A stretch of DNA of 64,000 bases from Deltaproteobacteria bacterium (GTDB taxonomy: Bacteria > Desulfobacterota > GWC2-55-46), in the NCBI GenBank assembly GCA_016219015.1, contig JACRCL010000002.1, forward strand, positions 1-64,000, written 5' to 3'. The notes beneath the pieces are model-generated. The model had not been told where the DNA came from and did not search any database. It saw nothing but the letters and a program-made list of their open reading frames with translations. The first letter of the stretch is position 1; each line of letters starts with the position of its first letter. Position numbers and translations under genes: made by a program. This document shows, one piece after another, positions 8,226 through 17,228 of the stretch.

Positions 8226-9361
8226 GCCTCCATGACCCTCAAGACCGCCTTCGCAGCCTTTTCGGCCGCGCCCCTGTTGCCGAGGCTGAGCCTTATTCCC
8301 TTGTAAGCCTTGAGTATTTCACCCCGTGTCTTATCCACAGTCAATATTTGAAGGACCTCCCTGGCGACATTTTCCGGGCTCGCGTTGCCCTGAAGGAGCT
8401 CCGGGACCACTTGCCTTCCGGCGATTATGTTCGGAAGCCCCGCGTGGTCAAGCCTGACGAGCGCCTTGGCCACGCCGTAGGACAGCGGCGACATCTTGTA
8501 TACTATGACCATCGGCGTGCCTATGAGGGCCGTCTCGAGCGTGGCGGTGCCGGAGGCTACGACCGCCGCGTCCGACGCCCGTAGCGCCGAATACATCTGC
8601 CCCCTTATTACCCTTACCTCGACAGGGGAGTCCTTTAAAAATCCGTTCAGCAATACGTCGTCTATCCCGCCCGCGGCAGGCAGAAGGAAGACGGGCTTAT
8701 CTTTAAACCCCTTCTCAATGAGGCCGCCCGCCTTAAGCAGCGTTGGGAGTATCCTTTTCACCTCGCCCCCGCGGCTCCCGGGCAGCAGCGCAACGCACGT
8801 TGCGCCTCTCTCCACGCCGAGGGCTGCCCTCGCGGCCTCTTTCGTAAGCGAGCACTCGGCAGTGTCCGCGAGCGGGTGGCCCACGTACTCGACGTCTACG
8901 CCCGCGTCTTTATAAAGCCCGGCCTCGAAAGGGAATACCACGAGCATCTTCTTTACGAGGCTGGCGATCTTCTTTATCCTGCCCTTCCTCCATGCCCAGA
9001 CCTGCGGGCTTATGTAATATATTACAGGCACGCCCGCGGCCTTCGCCACTTTCGCGAAACGGAGGTTGAAGTCCGGGAAGTCTATGAGGACTACAGCCTC
9101 GAACTTTTTGCTGAGAAGGAGGGCTTTCAGTGCTTTGAATGATCTCAGTATCTGCGGGAGCTTTTCAACGACCTCGACCAGCCCTACTACGGAGACCTCT
9201 TTCGAGTCGAGCCCCTTAAGTCCCGCCTCCCTCATCCTGTGGCCGCCCATGCCGGAGAATTCGAGGGAGGGCGCCATCTTCCTTAGCGCCTTCATGAGGG
9301 ACGCGCCGTGGAGGTCGCCGGACTCCTCGCCGCTAACTATGAACAGGCTCCTTTTTTCCAT
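8222..9361 (-). CDS. lpxB: Lipid-A-disaccharide synthase
   Basis: This 379-residue GT19 glycosyltransferase condenses UDP-diacylglucosamine with lipid X. The N-terminus SGEESGDLHGASLM carries the conserved GE-SGDLH motif. GMGGHRMREAGL, DFPDFNLR and YYISPQVWAWRKGRIK follow, all family signatures, and the donor site has LLPGSRGGEVKR. The lpxB substrates require a UDP-diacylglucosamine pyrophosphatase (LpxH, LpxI or LpxG), none of which is in this window. It follows the Gfo/Idh gene by 21 nt. Confidence 0.95.
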   Translation of the reverse strand: MEKRSLFIVSGEESGDLHGASLMKALRKMAPSLEFSGMGGHRMREAGLKGLDSKEVSVVGLVEVVEKLPQILRSFKALKALLLSKKFEAVVLIDFPDFNLRFAKVAKAAGVPVIYYISPQVWAWRKGRIKKIASLVKKMLVVFPFEAGLYKDAGVDVEYVGHPLADTAECSLTKEAARAALGVERGATCVALLPGSRGGEVKRILPTLLKAGGLIEKGFKDKPVFLLPAAGGIDDVLLNGFLKDSPVEVRVIRGQMYSALRASDAAVVASGTATLETALIGTPMVIVYKMSPLSYGVAKALVRLDHAGLPNIIAGRQVVPELLQGNASPENVAREVLQILTVDKTRGEILKAYKGIRLSLGNRGAAEKAAKAVLRVMEA

Positions 9362-9382
9362 GTCTGTAGAGGCGGGCCGGGG

Positions 9383-10336
9383 CTATCCCGAAAGCCCGGC
9401 CCCCTCCCTTACCGCCTCCTGTATCCTCCCGGCCACTTCGAGCGCGGCCCTGCCGTCCCAGCCTGAGACTACAGGCGCGGTCTTTTCCATTGAGCAGAGG
9501 AGGAAGGACTTGATCTCCTCTAAGAGAGAGTCGCCCTTCGCCACCTTCACCTCTTCCTCGGTTATCCTGCCGAAGGGCTTCCCCGGCTCGACGCTCGATA
9601 TGAAAAGCTGCTGGTTAAGGAAATCGACGGAGATGAGCGAGCCGGACTGCGCGATATTGAGCCTCCGCACCTTCTCCCTGGCGGCCCTGCTCCCTATTAT
9701 GTTAGCGGTGCAGCCGTTCTTGAACCTCAAGCGGGCGTTGCATATATCGAGCTTGTCGGTTAAGACCCGCGTGCCCGAGGCCTCGACTTTCGTGACCTCC
9801 GAATCGACGAGGCTCAGGACTAAGTCTATGTCGTGTATCATCACGTCGAGTATCACGTCCACGTCCGTGGACCTGTTCGGGAAAGGCGAGAGCCTGTGGG
9901 CCTCTATGTACGAGGGGACGGTTATGCGTTTCCGCGCTTCTGTAAAGGCCGCGTTGAACCTCTCGAGGTGGCCGACCTGCAGGACCGCCTTCGACCTGTC
10001 GGCCTCCTTTATCAACGCGTCCGCCTCCGCGAGGTTGGAGGCAATGGGCTTTTCCATCAATACGTCTATGCCCCTTGATAGGAACTCGGCCCCGACCTTC
10101 GCGTGGCTCTCGGTGGGAGTGACCACGCTTACGGCGTCGACATGGCCGAAAAAGTCCTTGTACGCCGGGTAGGCCGTCGTACCGGTCAAAGAGGCGATCT
10201 CTCTGGCCCTCGCGTGGTCGATGTCCGTCACGCCCACGAGCTCGGCCTCCGGTATCTTCGCGTACTTTTCGGCATGGAGCTTGCCGAGGTAGCCTACGCC
10301 TACTACGCCGACCCTAATCTTCTTCCTCGAATTCAC
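9383..10336 (-). CDS. Gfo/Idh/MocA-family oxidoreductase, possibly GnnA-like
   Basis: The protein has 317 residues. An N-terminal Rossmann domain (VGVVGVGYLGKLHAEKY, residues 8-24) and the EKPIA motif (about 95) with a later HLERF block are typical of Gfo/Idh/MocA NAD(P)-dependent sugar dehydrogenases. The gene lies between lpxA and lpxB and overlaps lpxA by 23 bp, so it is almost certainly made with the lipid A enzymes. In Acidithiobacillus a protein of this family at the same position (GnnA) oxidises the 3-OH of UDP-GlcNAc before transamination by GnnB; no GnnB-type aminotransferase is seen here. The exact substrate is inferred only. Confidence 0.8.
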   Translation of the reverse strand: MNSRKKIRVGVVGVGYLGKLHAEKYAKIPEAELVGVTDIDHARAREIASLTGTTAYPAYKDFFGHVDAVSVVTPTESHAKVGAEFLSRGIDVLMEKPIASNLAEADALIKEADRSKAVLQVGHLERFNAAFTEARKRITVPSYIEAHRLSPFPNRSTDVDVILDVMIHDIDLVLSLVDSEVTKVEASGTRVLTDKLDICNARLRFKNGCTANIIGSRAAREKVRRLNIAQSGSLISVDFLNQQLFISSVEPGKPFGRITEEEVKVAKGDSLLEEIKSFLLCSMEKTAPVVSGWDGRAALEVAGRIQEAVREGAGLSG

Positions 10337-11153
10337 TCCTCTTCGTCCTTTCGCGCGCTACGCCCCTCTTCGAGCCTTTTATGAAATCGATGTACCTTTG
10401 TGCGTGGATGGAATCCGGCAGTTCCTTTTTAAGCTCAGCAAGGGCCTCGTTCCGGCCCAGTGAAGACCTGAATAATATGGTGTACGCCCTTTTTATCTCC
10501 TCAAGCTCCTTTTTGGGGAAGCCCTGCCTCCGCAGGCCTACTGAATTAAGGCCGAAGAGGTGCGCCCTGTTGCCCACTGCCATGACGTAGGGCGGGATGT
10601 CCTTGCTCACGGCGGAAGCGCCGCCTATGATGCAGTAGGCCCCTATCCGCACGTGCTGGTGTATGGCGACGAGGCCGCCGACTATGGCGTTCCTCTCGAT
10701 GGTGACGTGGCCTCCGAGGGTGGCGGAGTTCGCCATTATTATGTTATCCCCGATATCGCAGTCGTGCGCTATGTGGACATAGTTCATGAGGAGGTTGTTG
10801 CTGCCGCATACGGTCTTGCCCCTGTCCTTCGTGGTCGCCCTGTGTATGGTGACGAACTCCCTTATGGTATTGTTGTCGCCTATTATGACCTCGGTCTTCT
10901 CCCCCTTGTAGCCCAGGTCCTGCGGGGCCGCGCCTATGGAGACGAACTGGAATATATTGCAGTTCTCCCCGATGGTCGTCCACTTGTCTATGACGGTATG
11001 CGAGGCGATCCTCGTGCCCTTCCCGATGACGACCCCTTCGCCGACGACCGAATAGGGGCCGACCTCGGCCCCGGCGTCGATCTCGGCCGTGGGGTGCACG
11101 TACGCGGTTGGGTCTATCCTGGTCTCCTTTGCCTTCTTCGCGGTCCTTCTCAT
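10314..11153 (-). CDS. lpxA: Acyl-ACP--UDP-N-acetylglucosamine O-acyltransferase
   Basis: This 279-residue left-handed beta-helix enzyme catalyses the first step of lipid A synthesis. Hexapeptide repeats run from residue 15 to about 195 (IDPTAYVHPTAEIDAGAEVG and onward), with the catalytic-histidine region MNYVHIAHDCDIGDN and the LpxA-type C-terminal helices (GLNSVGLRRQGF, then EIKRAYTILFRS). Ends and length agree with the family. It is preceded by a 313-bp gap filled by repeats B and A that separates it from fabZ, and it overlaps the Gfo/Idh gene. Confidence 0.95.
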   Translation of the reverse strand: MRRTAKKAKETRIDPTAYVHPTAEIDAGAEVGPYSVVGEGVVIGKGTRIASHTVIDKWTTIGENCNIFQFVSIGAAPQDLGYKGEKTEVIIGDNNTIREFVTIHRATTKDRGKTVCGSNNLLMNYVHIAHDCDIGDNIIMANSATLGGHVTIERNAIVGGLVAIHQHVRIGAYCIIGGASAVSKDIPPYVMAVGNRAHLFGLNSVGLRRQGFPKKELEEIKRAYTILFRSSLGRNEALAELKKELPDSIHAQRYIDFIKGSKRGVARERTKRSEFEEED

Positions 11154-11173
11154 CTTAAGGTCTACCTTTCTAA

Positions 11174-11293
11174 CAGGCTGCTGAAAAAGTCCATCCGCCG
11201 CGTTATCCGTGGCGCAATAACGTAGAGGACTACGCCTCGTTCCTCGCCCCCTGTTTAATAGGGGCCTTGCATCCGGAGCTTTTTGAGCAGCCT
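11174..11293 (+). repeat. Repeat family B copy between fabZ and lpxA
   Basis: It starts CAGGCTGCTGAAAAAGTCC and ends GAGCTTTTTGAGCAGCC, so its ends are inverted repeats. It is about 120 bp with a variable interior. With the family A copy that follows it fills the fabZ-lpxA gap. Confidence 0.85.
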
Positions 11294-11298
11294 CTTTG

Positions 11299-11409
11299 TA
11301 TGGGTATGCCAGCCGCGCCGCCGCTTTAGCGGCGGATCAAGGCTGGCAAATAAAAATGATTTTCCTTGCCATCAAAATTCTCCACCATAAATGGCGGAGA
11401 ATTTTTCAT
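11299..11409 (+). repeat. Repeat family A, copy 2
   Basis: The GCCAGCC/GGCTGGC outer arms enclose a perfect inner stem CCGCCGC/GCGGCGG. The second hairpin is ATTCTCC/GGAGAAT. It lies 5 bp after a B copy. Confidence 0.85.
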
Positions 11410-11466
11410 TTCGAGTTTTTCGGCGCCCTGCTAAAAGCCCTGTGGCGAGCCTCAAATTTTTTGTGT

Positions 11467-11895
11467 TTACTTGTCCATTATCGTGGCCATGAGCTCGGCC
11501 TCGGCCACGAGCGCATTGGCTACGCGCGCCTCGCCCTTGAACGCCCAGATGCTCCCCCTGGACTTGGTGACGACGACCGTCAGTTCGAGGGAATCGCCCG
11601 GTATGACCGGTTTTCTGAACCGCGCGTTGTCGATGCCCATGAAGTATACGACCTTGTTGTTGACCGAGGCCGACTTGAAGGCGAGGACCCCTCCCACCTG
11701 GGCCATGGCCTCGATTATCAGCACTCCCGGCATGATGGGGTGGCCGGGGAAGTGCCCGAGGAAGAACGGCTCGTTTATCGTGACGTTCTTGAGGCCCTTT
11801 GCGGATTTGCCTACGTCGAGCTCGAGGATCCTGTCTATGAGGAGAAAGGGGTACCTGTGCGGAAGGATCGACTGGATCTCCTTTATGTCTATCAT
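11467..11895 (-). CDS. fabZ: 3-hydroxyacyl-[ACP] dehydratase FabZ
   Basis: This 142-residue hot-dog-fold enzyme dehydrates 3-hydroxyacyl-ACP in fatty acid synthesis. It draws on the same 3-hydroxyacyl-ACP pool that LpxA and LpxD use. The start at 11895 is chosen because AAAGGAGGGG lies just upstream and the protein then begins [19 protein letters not shown], as FabZ does; the longer frame would overlap lpxD. The catalytic histidine lies in [20 protein letters not shown], which includes the catalytic glutamate. It is flanked by lpxD (49 nt upstream) and by the repeat-filled gap before lpxA. Confidence 0.95.
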   Translation of the reverse strand: MIDIKEIQSILPHRYPFLLIDRILELDVGKSAKGLKNVTINEPFFLGHFPGHPIMPGVLIIEAMAQVGGVLAFKSASVNNKVVYFMGIDNARFRKPVIPGDSLELTVVVTKSRGSIWAFKGEARVANALVAEAELMATIMDK

Positions 11896-11944
11896 AGCCC
11901 CTCCTTTTAAGGATGTGACCTCTGTCTTTACCGTAGCTACGCTA

Positions 11945-13015
11945 CTATCTTTTTCCATTGCCTTCGAGCTCCTCGACCCTTTTTTCAAGCTCAGAGATCC
12001 TCTTTTTAAGCTCAGAGATCCTCTTTTTAAGCTCCGGGAGTTTTCCGAATATCGCGGCCGCGCGGAGCCACTCCTTATGAGCTATGGCGGGTATGCCGGA
12101 TACCACCGCTCCATCGGGGACGCTGTTCGTAACGCCGGACTTCGCCCCGATCATCACGCCGTCGCCCACCTCTATGTGGCCGACGACGCCGACCTGTCCG
12201 CCGAACTGGACGCCGCTGCCTATCCTGGCGCTGCCGGCTATGCCGGTCTGCGCGGCTATAACGGAGTCCCGCCCGACTTTTACGTTATGCGCTATCTGGA
12301 CGAGGTTGTCTATCTTCGTGCCGCTGGCGATGACGGTTTCGCCGAGCGTCGCCCTGTCTATCGTGGCGCAGGCACCTATCTCGCAGTCGTCCTCTATCCG
12401 CACGATCCCCCTCTGGGGTATCTTGTGGTAGGCCCTGCCCTCCCTCGCGTACCCGAACCCGTCGCTCCCCACGACAGCGTTGCAGTGGATTATGACCCTG
12501 CTGCCGACAACGCAGTCTTCCCGCACGGCAACGCCGGGGTAAAGGACCGAGCCCTCGCCCACGGAGGCGTTCCTGCCGACATATACATTCGGGAAGAGTA
12601 TGGCGCGGGGGCCTATCCGGGCGCCTTCCTCAACTACGGCAAAAGCGCCGACCGAGACGCCTTCGCCTAACTCAGCCCTTGGGTGCACCTCGGACTTGGG
12701 GTGTACGCCGGGAGCTGGCATGGAAGCGGGCCTGAACAACTCTATCAGGGCCGCGAAGGCGAGCTGGGGGTTTTTGACGGCGATGTAGTCCTTTCCGCCC
12801 TCAGGCGCAACACCCTCTCCCCATTCCCCGATGACTATCGCCGACGCCCTGCACGAGGCGAGGAGCTTCAGATGCCTCTGGTCGGAGAGGAAGGTTATGG
12901 CGCCGGGCGCGGCCTCCTCGATGGTGGCGACACCGGAGATGACGGTATCGCCCCGCCCGATAAGCCGGCCGTTCACCAGATGCGCGAGTTCTTCCAGCCT
13001 TTTCTGTAGCGCCAT
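11945..13015 (-). CDS. lpxD: UDP-3-O-(3-hydroxyacyl)glucosamine N-acyltransferase
   Basis: This 356-residue enzyme catalyses the third step of lipid A synthesis. An N-terminal uridine-binding domain (1-100, with [13 protein letters not shown]) precedes a left-handed beta-helix of hexapeptide repeats (105-290). The catalytic histidine lies in [12 protein letters not shown]. The C-terminus (about 325-350) is a short coiled coil of three near-identical heptads, LKKRISE, encoded by 21-bp direct repeats. The start is 2 nt after the stop of ompH/skp. LpxD is trimeric, so the heptads could extend the trimer stalk. Confidence 0.95.
   Translation of the reverse strand: MALQKRLEELAHLVNGRLIGRGDTVISGVATIEEAAPGAITFLSDQRHLKLLASCRASAIVIGEWGEGVAPEGGKDYIAVKNPQLAFAALIELFRPASMPAPGVHPKSEVHPRAELGEGVSVGAFAVVEEGARIGPRAILFPNVYVGRNASVGEGSVLYPGVAVREDCVVGSRVIIHCNAVVGSDGFGYAREGRAYHKIPQRGIVRIEDDCEIGACATIDRATLGETVIASGTKIDNLVQIAHNVKVGRDSVIAAQTGIAGSARIGSGVQFGGQVGVVGHIEVGDGVMIGAKSGVTNSVPDGAVVSGIPAIAHKEWLRAAAIFGKLPELKKRISELKKRISELEKRVEELEGNGKR
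11980..12040 (-). repeat. 21-bp tandem repeat inside lpxD
   Basis: Three units of about 21 bp (plus strand tctttttaagctcagagatc) are present. Each encodes one coiled-coil heptad of the LpxD C-terminus. The copy number may vary between strains. Confidence 0.75.
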
Positions 13016-13017
13016 CT

Positions 13018-13548
13018 TTACTTGGATTTCGTCCGTTTGTTGTAGACCTTTATGACCTCGTCGGTCAGGTCCGCGTCAGAGGGCGCGTAAAGAAGGCCCC
13101 CGACTGATTTTTCGAATACGTACGTAAAGTTCTTCTTTTTCGCTATCTCCTCGACCACGTCCCGCAGGTCCTCAATTATCTGGGCCTCGACGTCCTGCTT
13201 CCTCTTGTTGAGCTGCTCGCCGTAATCCATGAATTTTTGCTGGAAGTCCTGGCTCTTCGTCTTGAACTCCTTTTCCTTGGCTTCCCGGGTCTCCTTGTTC
13301 CAGACGCTGGCCTTCTTGTCGAGCTCGTCCTTCATCTTCTTGAGCTCTTCCTGCTTTACGTTCAGCTCGTCTTCGAGCTTTTTCGCCTCGTCCTTGAGCG
13401 TGTCCTTCGCCTTTATGCCGGCGTCGCACTCGTTCAGGGCCTTCTGGAGGTTCGCGTACCCGATCTTGACATCCGCGGCCCGGACACTCACGGCCGATAA
13501 AATAAAGGCGAACAGAGTCAGCCCTAATAGCAGTCCCTTTTTTTTCAT
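13018..13548 (-). CDS. skp: Periplasmic chaperone OmpH/Skp family
   Basis: This 176-residue protein has an N-terminal signal peptide (MKKKGLLLGLTLFAFILS, cut near AVSVRA-AD) and then the Skp pattern VKIGYANLQKALNECDAG. A long charged coiled coil (about 45-130), the tentacles of the trimeric chaperone, follows. The C-terminus has VVEEIAKKKNFTYVFEKS, as in OmpH/Skp proteins. Skp holds unfolded outer-membrane proteins in the periplasm and hands them to BamA, whose gene is directly upstream. A B repeat lies between the two genes; lpxD follows after 2 nt. Confidence 0.92.
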   Translation of the reverse strand: MKKKGLLLGLTLFAFILSAVSVRAADVKIGYANLQKALNECDAGIKAKDTLKDEAKKLEDELNVKQEELKKMKDELDKKASVWNKETREAKEKEFKTKSQDFQQKFMDYGEQLNKRKQDVEAQIIEDLRDVVEEIAKKKNFTYVFEKSVGGLLYAPSDADLTDEVIKVYNKRTKSK

Positions 13549-13601
13549 CCTTCTCTCCTTTTCCTTTTTTCGCCCGGCGTTGCCGGCCTTTTTTGAGTTA
13601 G

Positions 13602-13716
13602 CAGGCTGCTGAAAAAGTCCATCTGCTTTGTTGTCTTCGTCTTGTCATAACGCAAGGTGAGTACGTCTCATTCCTCGCTTCCTCGACGCCTCGCGGACTC
13701 GATTTTGAGCAGCCTG
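13602..13716 (+). repeat. Repeat family B copy between bamA and skp
   Basis: It begins caggctgctgaaaaagtcc and ends gattttgagcagcctg. It fills most of the 199-bp gap in the operon. Confidence 0.85.
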
Positions 13717-13747
13717 CCTCTTAAATTTTGAGTTTTTCCGCACCCTG

Positions 13748-16414
13748 TTAGAATATCGTGCCGATGGCGAAGTCCCACTGCTGGGCGGCCTCGCCCGTCT
13801 TCCTGTCGAGGTTGAACCCGAGCTCAAGCCTCAAGGGGCCCAGCGGCGAGAACCACCTTATCCCGACGCCGGCGCCTTTCCTCAGGTCCCCGAAGTCTAT
13901 CCTCTTCTCGTACGCGTTGCCCGCGTCGAAGAAGACGAGCCCCTTTATGCTCTGCTCGGGCATGAGCGGAAAGAGGAACTCCGCGTTCACCACGAGCATC
14001 GTGTTTCCGCCGATGAGGTCGCCGGTGGCCGGGTCCTTGGGGCTTATGGACCTGGTCTGGAAACCCCTGACCGAGTTTATCCCGCCGAGGAAGTACCTTT
14101 CGTATATGGGTATGGTGTGCCCCTGGTAGCCCTGCACGTAACCCACCGAGCCGTGGAGCGAAAAGGTCGTGTCCAGCGGGAGCGGGAAGAACTTTACCGC
14201 GTCGGCCTCGTACTTTATGAAGTGGCTCGTGCCTCCGAGCGGGCCTCCGGCGAACTCGGTCGATAGGTTCACCACCGAGCCCTCGCTCGGGAAGAACGCG
14301 TCGTCGCGAGTGTCCCTCCTTAAAGACGCCCTTATGCTGCTCTCGGTGGTCCTGCCCTCCTGCTCCTTTATAAGAGTCGAGGCCGTAGTGGCGACGTCGG
14401 AGATATCGACGTTCTCGAGCTTGTAGGTGACGAACCCCCGCGTGTACCTCTTTGTTATGGGGAAGCCGAACCTCAAGTCAAAGCCTTTCTTGTGGAGCTT
14501 GAAGTCAGGGTAGTCCTTGTCAGTGTTGTAGATGTCGAACCCCGCCGAGATGGGCTTGTCGAAGAGCCAGGGCTCGGTAAAGCCGAGGACGTATTTGGAG
14601 GAGCTCGAGCTTATGGTGCCCGAGAGGTCGAGCTTTATGCCCGTGCCCATGAAATTGGCTTGCGAGACGGAGGCCGTGCCTATGAGCTTATCGACCGAGC
14701 TGTACCCGAACCCGACTGATACCGAGCCGGTGGGCCGCTCCTTGACCTCTATGTCGAGCTTCATCCTGTCGGGGGCCGAGCCCTGGGTCTGTGATATCCT
14801 CACGTCCTCGAAGTACCCGAGCCTCCTTAAGTTGTTCCTGCTCTTTTTTATCTCCGAGGAGGCGAAGAGGTTGCCCTCTCCGAGCTCCATCTCCCTCCGT
14901 ATGACCTTATCGCGCGTGCGCACGTTGCCGGAGATGTCGATCCTCTCGATGTAGACGAGGTCGTTCTTCTTCGCGTCCAGCGTTATGTCGACGGTCTTCT
15001 TATCCGGGTTCACCTGCGTCAGAGGCCTGATGTCGGCGTAGGCGTAGCCCTTGTCGCCGTACACGTCCGAGACGGCGTCCACGCCCTTGGACAGCTTCGT
15101 CCTGTTGAAGACCTCTCCGGTCTTCAGTTTGAGCTTCTCAAGGAGGTCCTCCTTGGTCGTAAGCACCTCGCCCTTTACGTCGAGGTTACCCACCGAGAAC
15201 TGCTCTCCCTCGGTCACGGCTATGGTTATGTAGAACCACTTCTTGTCCTCGCTCAGGAGCACCCTCTGGTCTACTATGTCGGCGTTTATGAAGCCGTTGT
15301 CGAAGTACTTGCCCATGATTATGGCGAGGTCGTTGTGGAAGACGAACTCGTTGAACTTGCCGGAGCCGGAGAGGATGGAGAATATCCCGACCTCGGACGT
15401 GTTCATGAAGCCCTTGAGCTTCTTGGCGCCGAAGAACCTGTTCCCGATGAAGGTGATCCTCTTTACCTTCACCGCCGGGCCCTCGTCTATCTTGAAGACG
15501 ACCTTCGCCTCGAGCCCGTCGGATTCTATCACCGGGTTTACGGCGGCCAGGTAGTAGCCCTCCTCGGCGTACATCGCCTTTATCTTCTCGGCGTTCTCGC
15601 CGAGCACGACCCTGTCGAGGACGGTGTTCTCCTTTATCGTCAGCGCCTCTTTTATCTTTTCGTCCTTTATCTCCTTGTTGCCCTTGAACTCGACCTTCTT
15701 TACGAAGGGCATCTCCTTTACGGTAAAGACGAGGACCTTTCCGGAGGCGGTGTCCGTAAGGTCGGCTGTGACGTCGTCGAAGAACCCGGTGCCGAATAGA
15801 GTCCTTATGTCCTCTTTCACGTCGTCCGGGGAGAAAGGCTCGCCCGGCTTGCTCGTAAGCTTCCGGGTTATGGCCTCGGTATCGACCCTCCTGTTGCCCG
15901 CAACTATTATCCTGTCAATGACGCCGGATTTCACGGCCGGCCTTGCTATGAGGACGCTCGCCATCTTGCCGGTCATCAGGGGCGCGGAGTCCCTGACCTT
16001 CCTTATAAGCTCCCCTTCCGATTCGGAGGACTTGAAATAGAAGGCGACGGGCCTTTTGTCCTTGAGGTCGATGACCCGCCAATCGGCCTCAGAGGCCTGT
16101 GCGAGCTTCGTTATCGAGCCGATGAGGGCGAAGTCCGCGCGCGCCTCTGCCCCGATCGCGTAGGCGTCCTTCTCGTCGAACCTCTTTACGCCACCCTTGA
16201 GCATCCGTTCTTTTACGACTTCAACGCCGGTCACCTCGGCGCCGCCCTCTTCCAGAGAGCCGGCGAGCGCCTCCATTATCGACCTCCTCAAGCCCGAGAT
16301 GTCCGTTGAGCTGTGCATGTCGAACGGGAGTATCAATACCCTCGGCCCTTCTGCGAACGCGTTGAAAGGGATGACAAGCAAAAACAAGACTGCGATAACG
16401 CGAAAGAGCCTCAA
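13748..16414 (-). CDS. bamA: Outer-membrane protein assembly factor BamA with an extra N-terminal domain
   Basis: This 888-residue protein is longer than most BamA (about 750-810). A signal peptide (1-21) is followed by an added domain of about 140 residues (GPRVLILPFDMHSS ... AYAIGAEARADFALIGSI) that looks like the nucleotide-independent TolB/FlgT-type alpha/beta fold. Five POTRA domains run from about 165 to 560, and a barrel with the conserved VRGF motif (loop 6) follows. The protein ends in phenylalanine, the outer-membrane sorting signal. The start is TTG at 16414, with AAAGGA about 10 nt upstream. It inserts beta-barrels into the outer membrane. It lies between lolD (134-nt gap) and skp. 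Confidence 0.93.
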   Translation of the reverse strand: MRLFRVIAVLFLLVIPFNAFAEGPRVLILPFDMHSSTDISGLRRSIMEALAGSLEEGGAEVTGVEVVKERMLKGGVKRFDEKDAYAIGAEARADFALIGSITKLAQASEADWRVIDLKDKRPVAFYFKSSESEGELIRKVRDSAPLMTGKMASVLIARPAVKSGVIDRIIVAGNRRVDTEAITRKLTSKPGEPFSPDDVKEDIRTLFGTGFFDDVTADLTDTASGKVLVFTVKEMPFVKKVEFKGNKEIKDEKIKEALTIKENTVLDRVVLGENAEKIKAMYAEEGYYLAAVNPVIESDGLEAKVVFKIDEGPAVKVKRITFIGNRFFGAKKLKGFMNTSEVGIFSILSGSGKFNEFVFHNDLAIIMGKYFDNGFINADIVDQRVLLSEDKKWFYITIAVTEGEQFSVGNLDVKGEVLTTKEDLLEKLKLKTGEVFNRTKLSKGVDAVSDVYGDKGYAYADIRPLTQVNPDKKTVDITLDAKKNDLVYIERIDISGNVRTRDKVIRREMELGEGNLFASSEIKKSRNNLRRLGYFEDVRISQTQGSAPDRMKLDIEVKERPTGSVSVGFGYSSVDKLIGTASVSQANFMGTGIKLDLSGTISSSSSKYVLGFTEPWLFDKPISAGFDIYNTDKDYPDFKLHKKGFDLRFGFPITKRYTRGFVTYKLENVDISDVATTASTLIKEQEGRTTESSIRASLRRDTRDDAFFPSEGSVVNLSTEFAGGPLGGTSHFIKYEADAVKFFPLPLDTTFSLHGSVGYVQGYQGHTIPIYERYFLGGINSVRGFQTRSISPKDPATGDLIGGNTMLVVNAEFLFPLMPEQSIKGLVFFDAGNAYEKRIDFGDLRKGAGVGIRWFSPLGPLRLELGFNLDRKTGEAAQQWDFAIGTIF

Positions 16415-16548
16415 CTCCGGTAAGTCCTTTCCAGCGGTAGAAACCGTTTTGCCTTTGGGCGCGACGGGCTTATTCTTTTTTTAGCAGGGTGTTTTTCAAC
16501 AACCTGATAGTGCGGTAAATAAAACGGACGGCCGGAGGCGTATGCGCC

Positions 16549-17223
16549 TTATTCCTCTATGAGCCTGCCGTCCGTCATCTTAAGCCTTCTGTTCAAACGC
16601 GAGGCGAGCCTCTCGTTATGCGTCACGATGACCATGGTGGTGCCCTTCGACTTGTTGAGGTCGAGCAGCACCTCGAAGACCTCGTCCCCGGTGCGGGTAT
16701 CGAGGTTCCCCGTAGGCTCGTCGGCCAGCAGGACCTCGGGCGATTGTATTAGCGCGCGCACTATCGCGGTCCTTTGCTGCTCCCCGCCTGAAAGCTCGCC
16801 GGGCTTGTGGTTGAGCCTGTCTGAAAGGCCGACCTCCTTGAGGAGTTCCTCTGCCCTGCCGTAGGCCTCGTTCCTCCCCGACCCCCCTATTAGCGCCGGG
16901 AGCATGACGTTTTCAAGCGCCGTGAACTCCGGCAGGAGGTGGTGGAACTGGAATATGAACCCGATAGACCTGTTCCTGAAGGCCGCGAGTTTTTTATCGT
17001 CGTACCTGAATACCGGCTCGCCGTTATAAAAGACCTCCCCGTCGGTGGGCTTGTCGAGCGCGCCGAGGATATTAAGGAGCGTCGATTTGCCCACGCCCGA
17101 GGCGCCTATGATGGCGACGGTAGAGCCCTTCGCCACACTAAGGTCCACCCCTCTTAAGACCTCGACCCTCTTGTACCCGTTCCCGTAGGTCTTGGAAAGG
17201 GCTTTTACGTTTATAAAATCCAT
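16549..17223 (-). CDS. lolD: Lipoprotein-releasing ABC transporter ATPase
   Basis: This 224-residue ATPase powers release of lipoproteins from the inner membrane to LolA. Walker A is [15 protein letters not shown] (about 37-51), the Q-loop region has [21 protein letters not shown], which is typical of LolD, the signature is [15 protein letters not shown], and Walker B is [12 protein letters not shown]. The usual partner LolC/E is two genes upstream. A cyclic-nucleotide-binding gene is inserted between them, with 5- and 6-nt spacings. Confidence 0.93.
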   Translation of the reverse strand: MDFINVKALSKTYGNGYKRVEVLRGVDLSVAKGSTVAIIGASGVGKSTLLNILGALDKPTDGEVFYNGEPVFRYDDKKLAAFRNRSIGFIFQFHHLLPEFTALENVMLPALIGGSGRNEAYGRAEELLKEVGLSDRLNHKPGELSGGEQQRTAIVRALIQSPEVLLADEPTGNLDTRTGDEVFEVLLDLNKSKGTTMVIVTHNERLASRLNRRLKMTDGRLIEE

Positions 17224-17228
17224 TTAGG

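Noticed and set aside
11471-12670. 399-residue plus-strand ORF
   Set aside because: It is antisense to fabZ and lpxD, both of which carry complete family motifs.
13571-13594. Terminator between skp and bamA
   Set aside because: The hairpin gccggcgttgccggc has its T run on the plus strand, where no gene is transcribed; it does not fit the operon direction.
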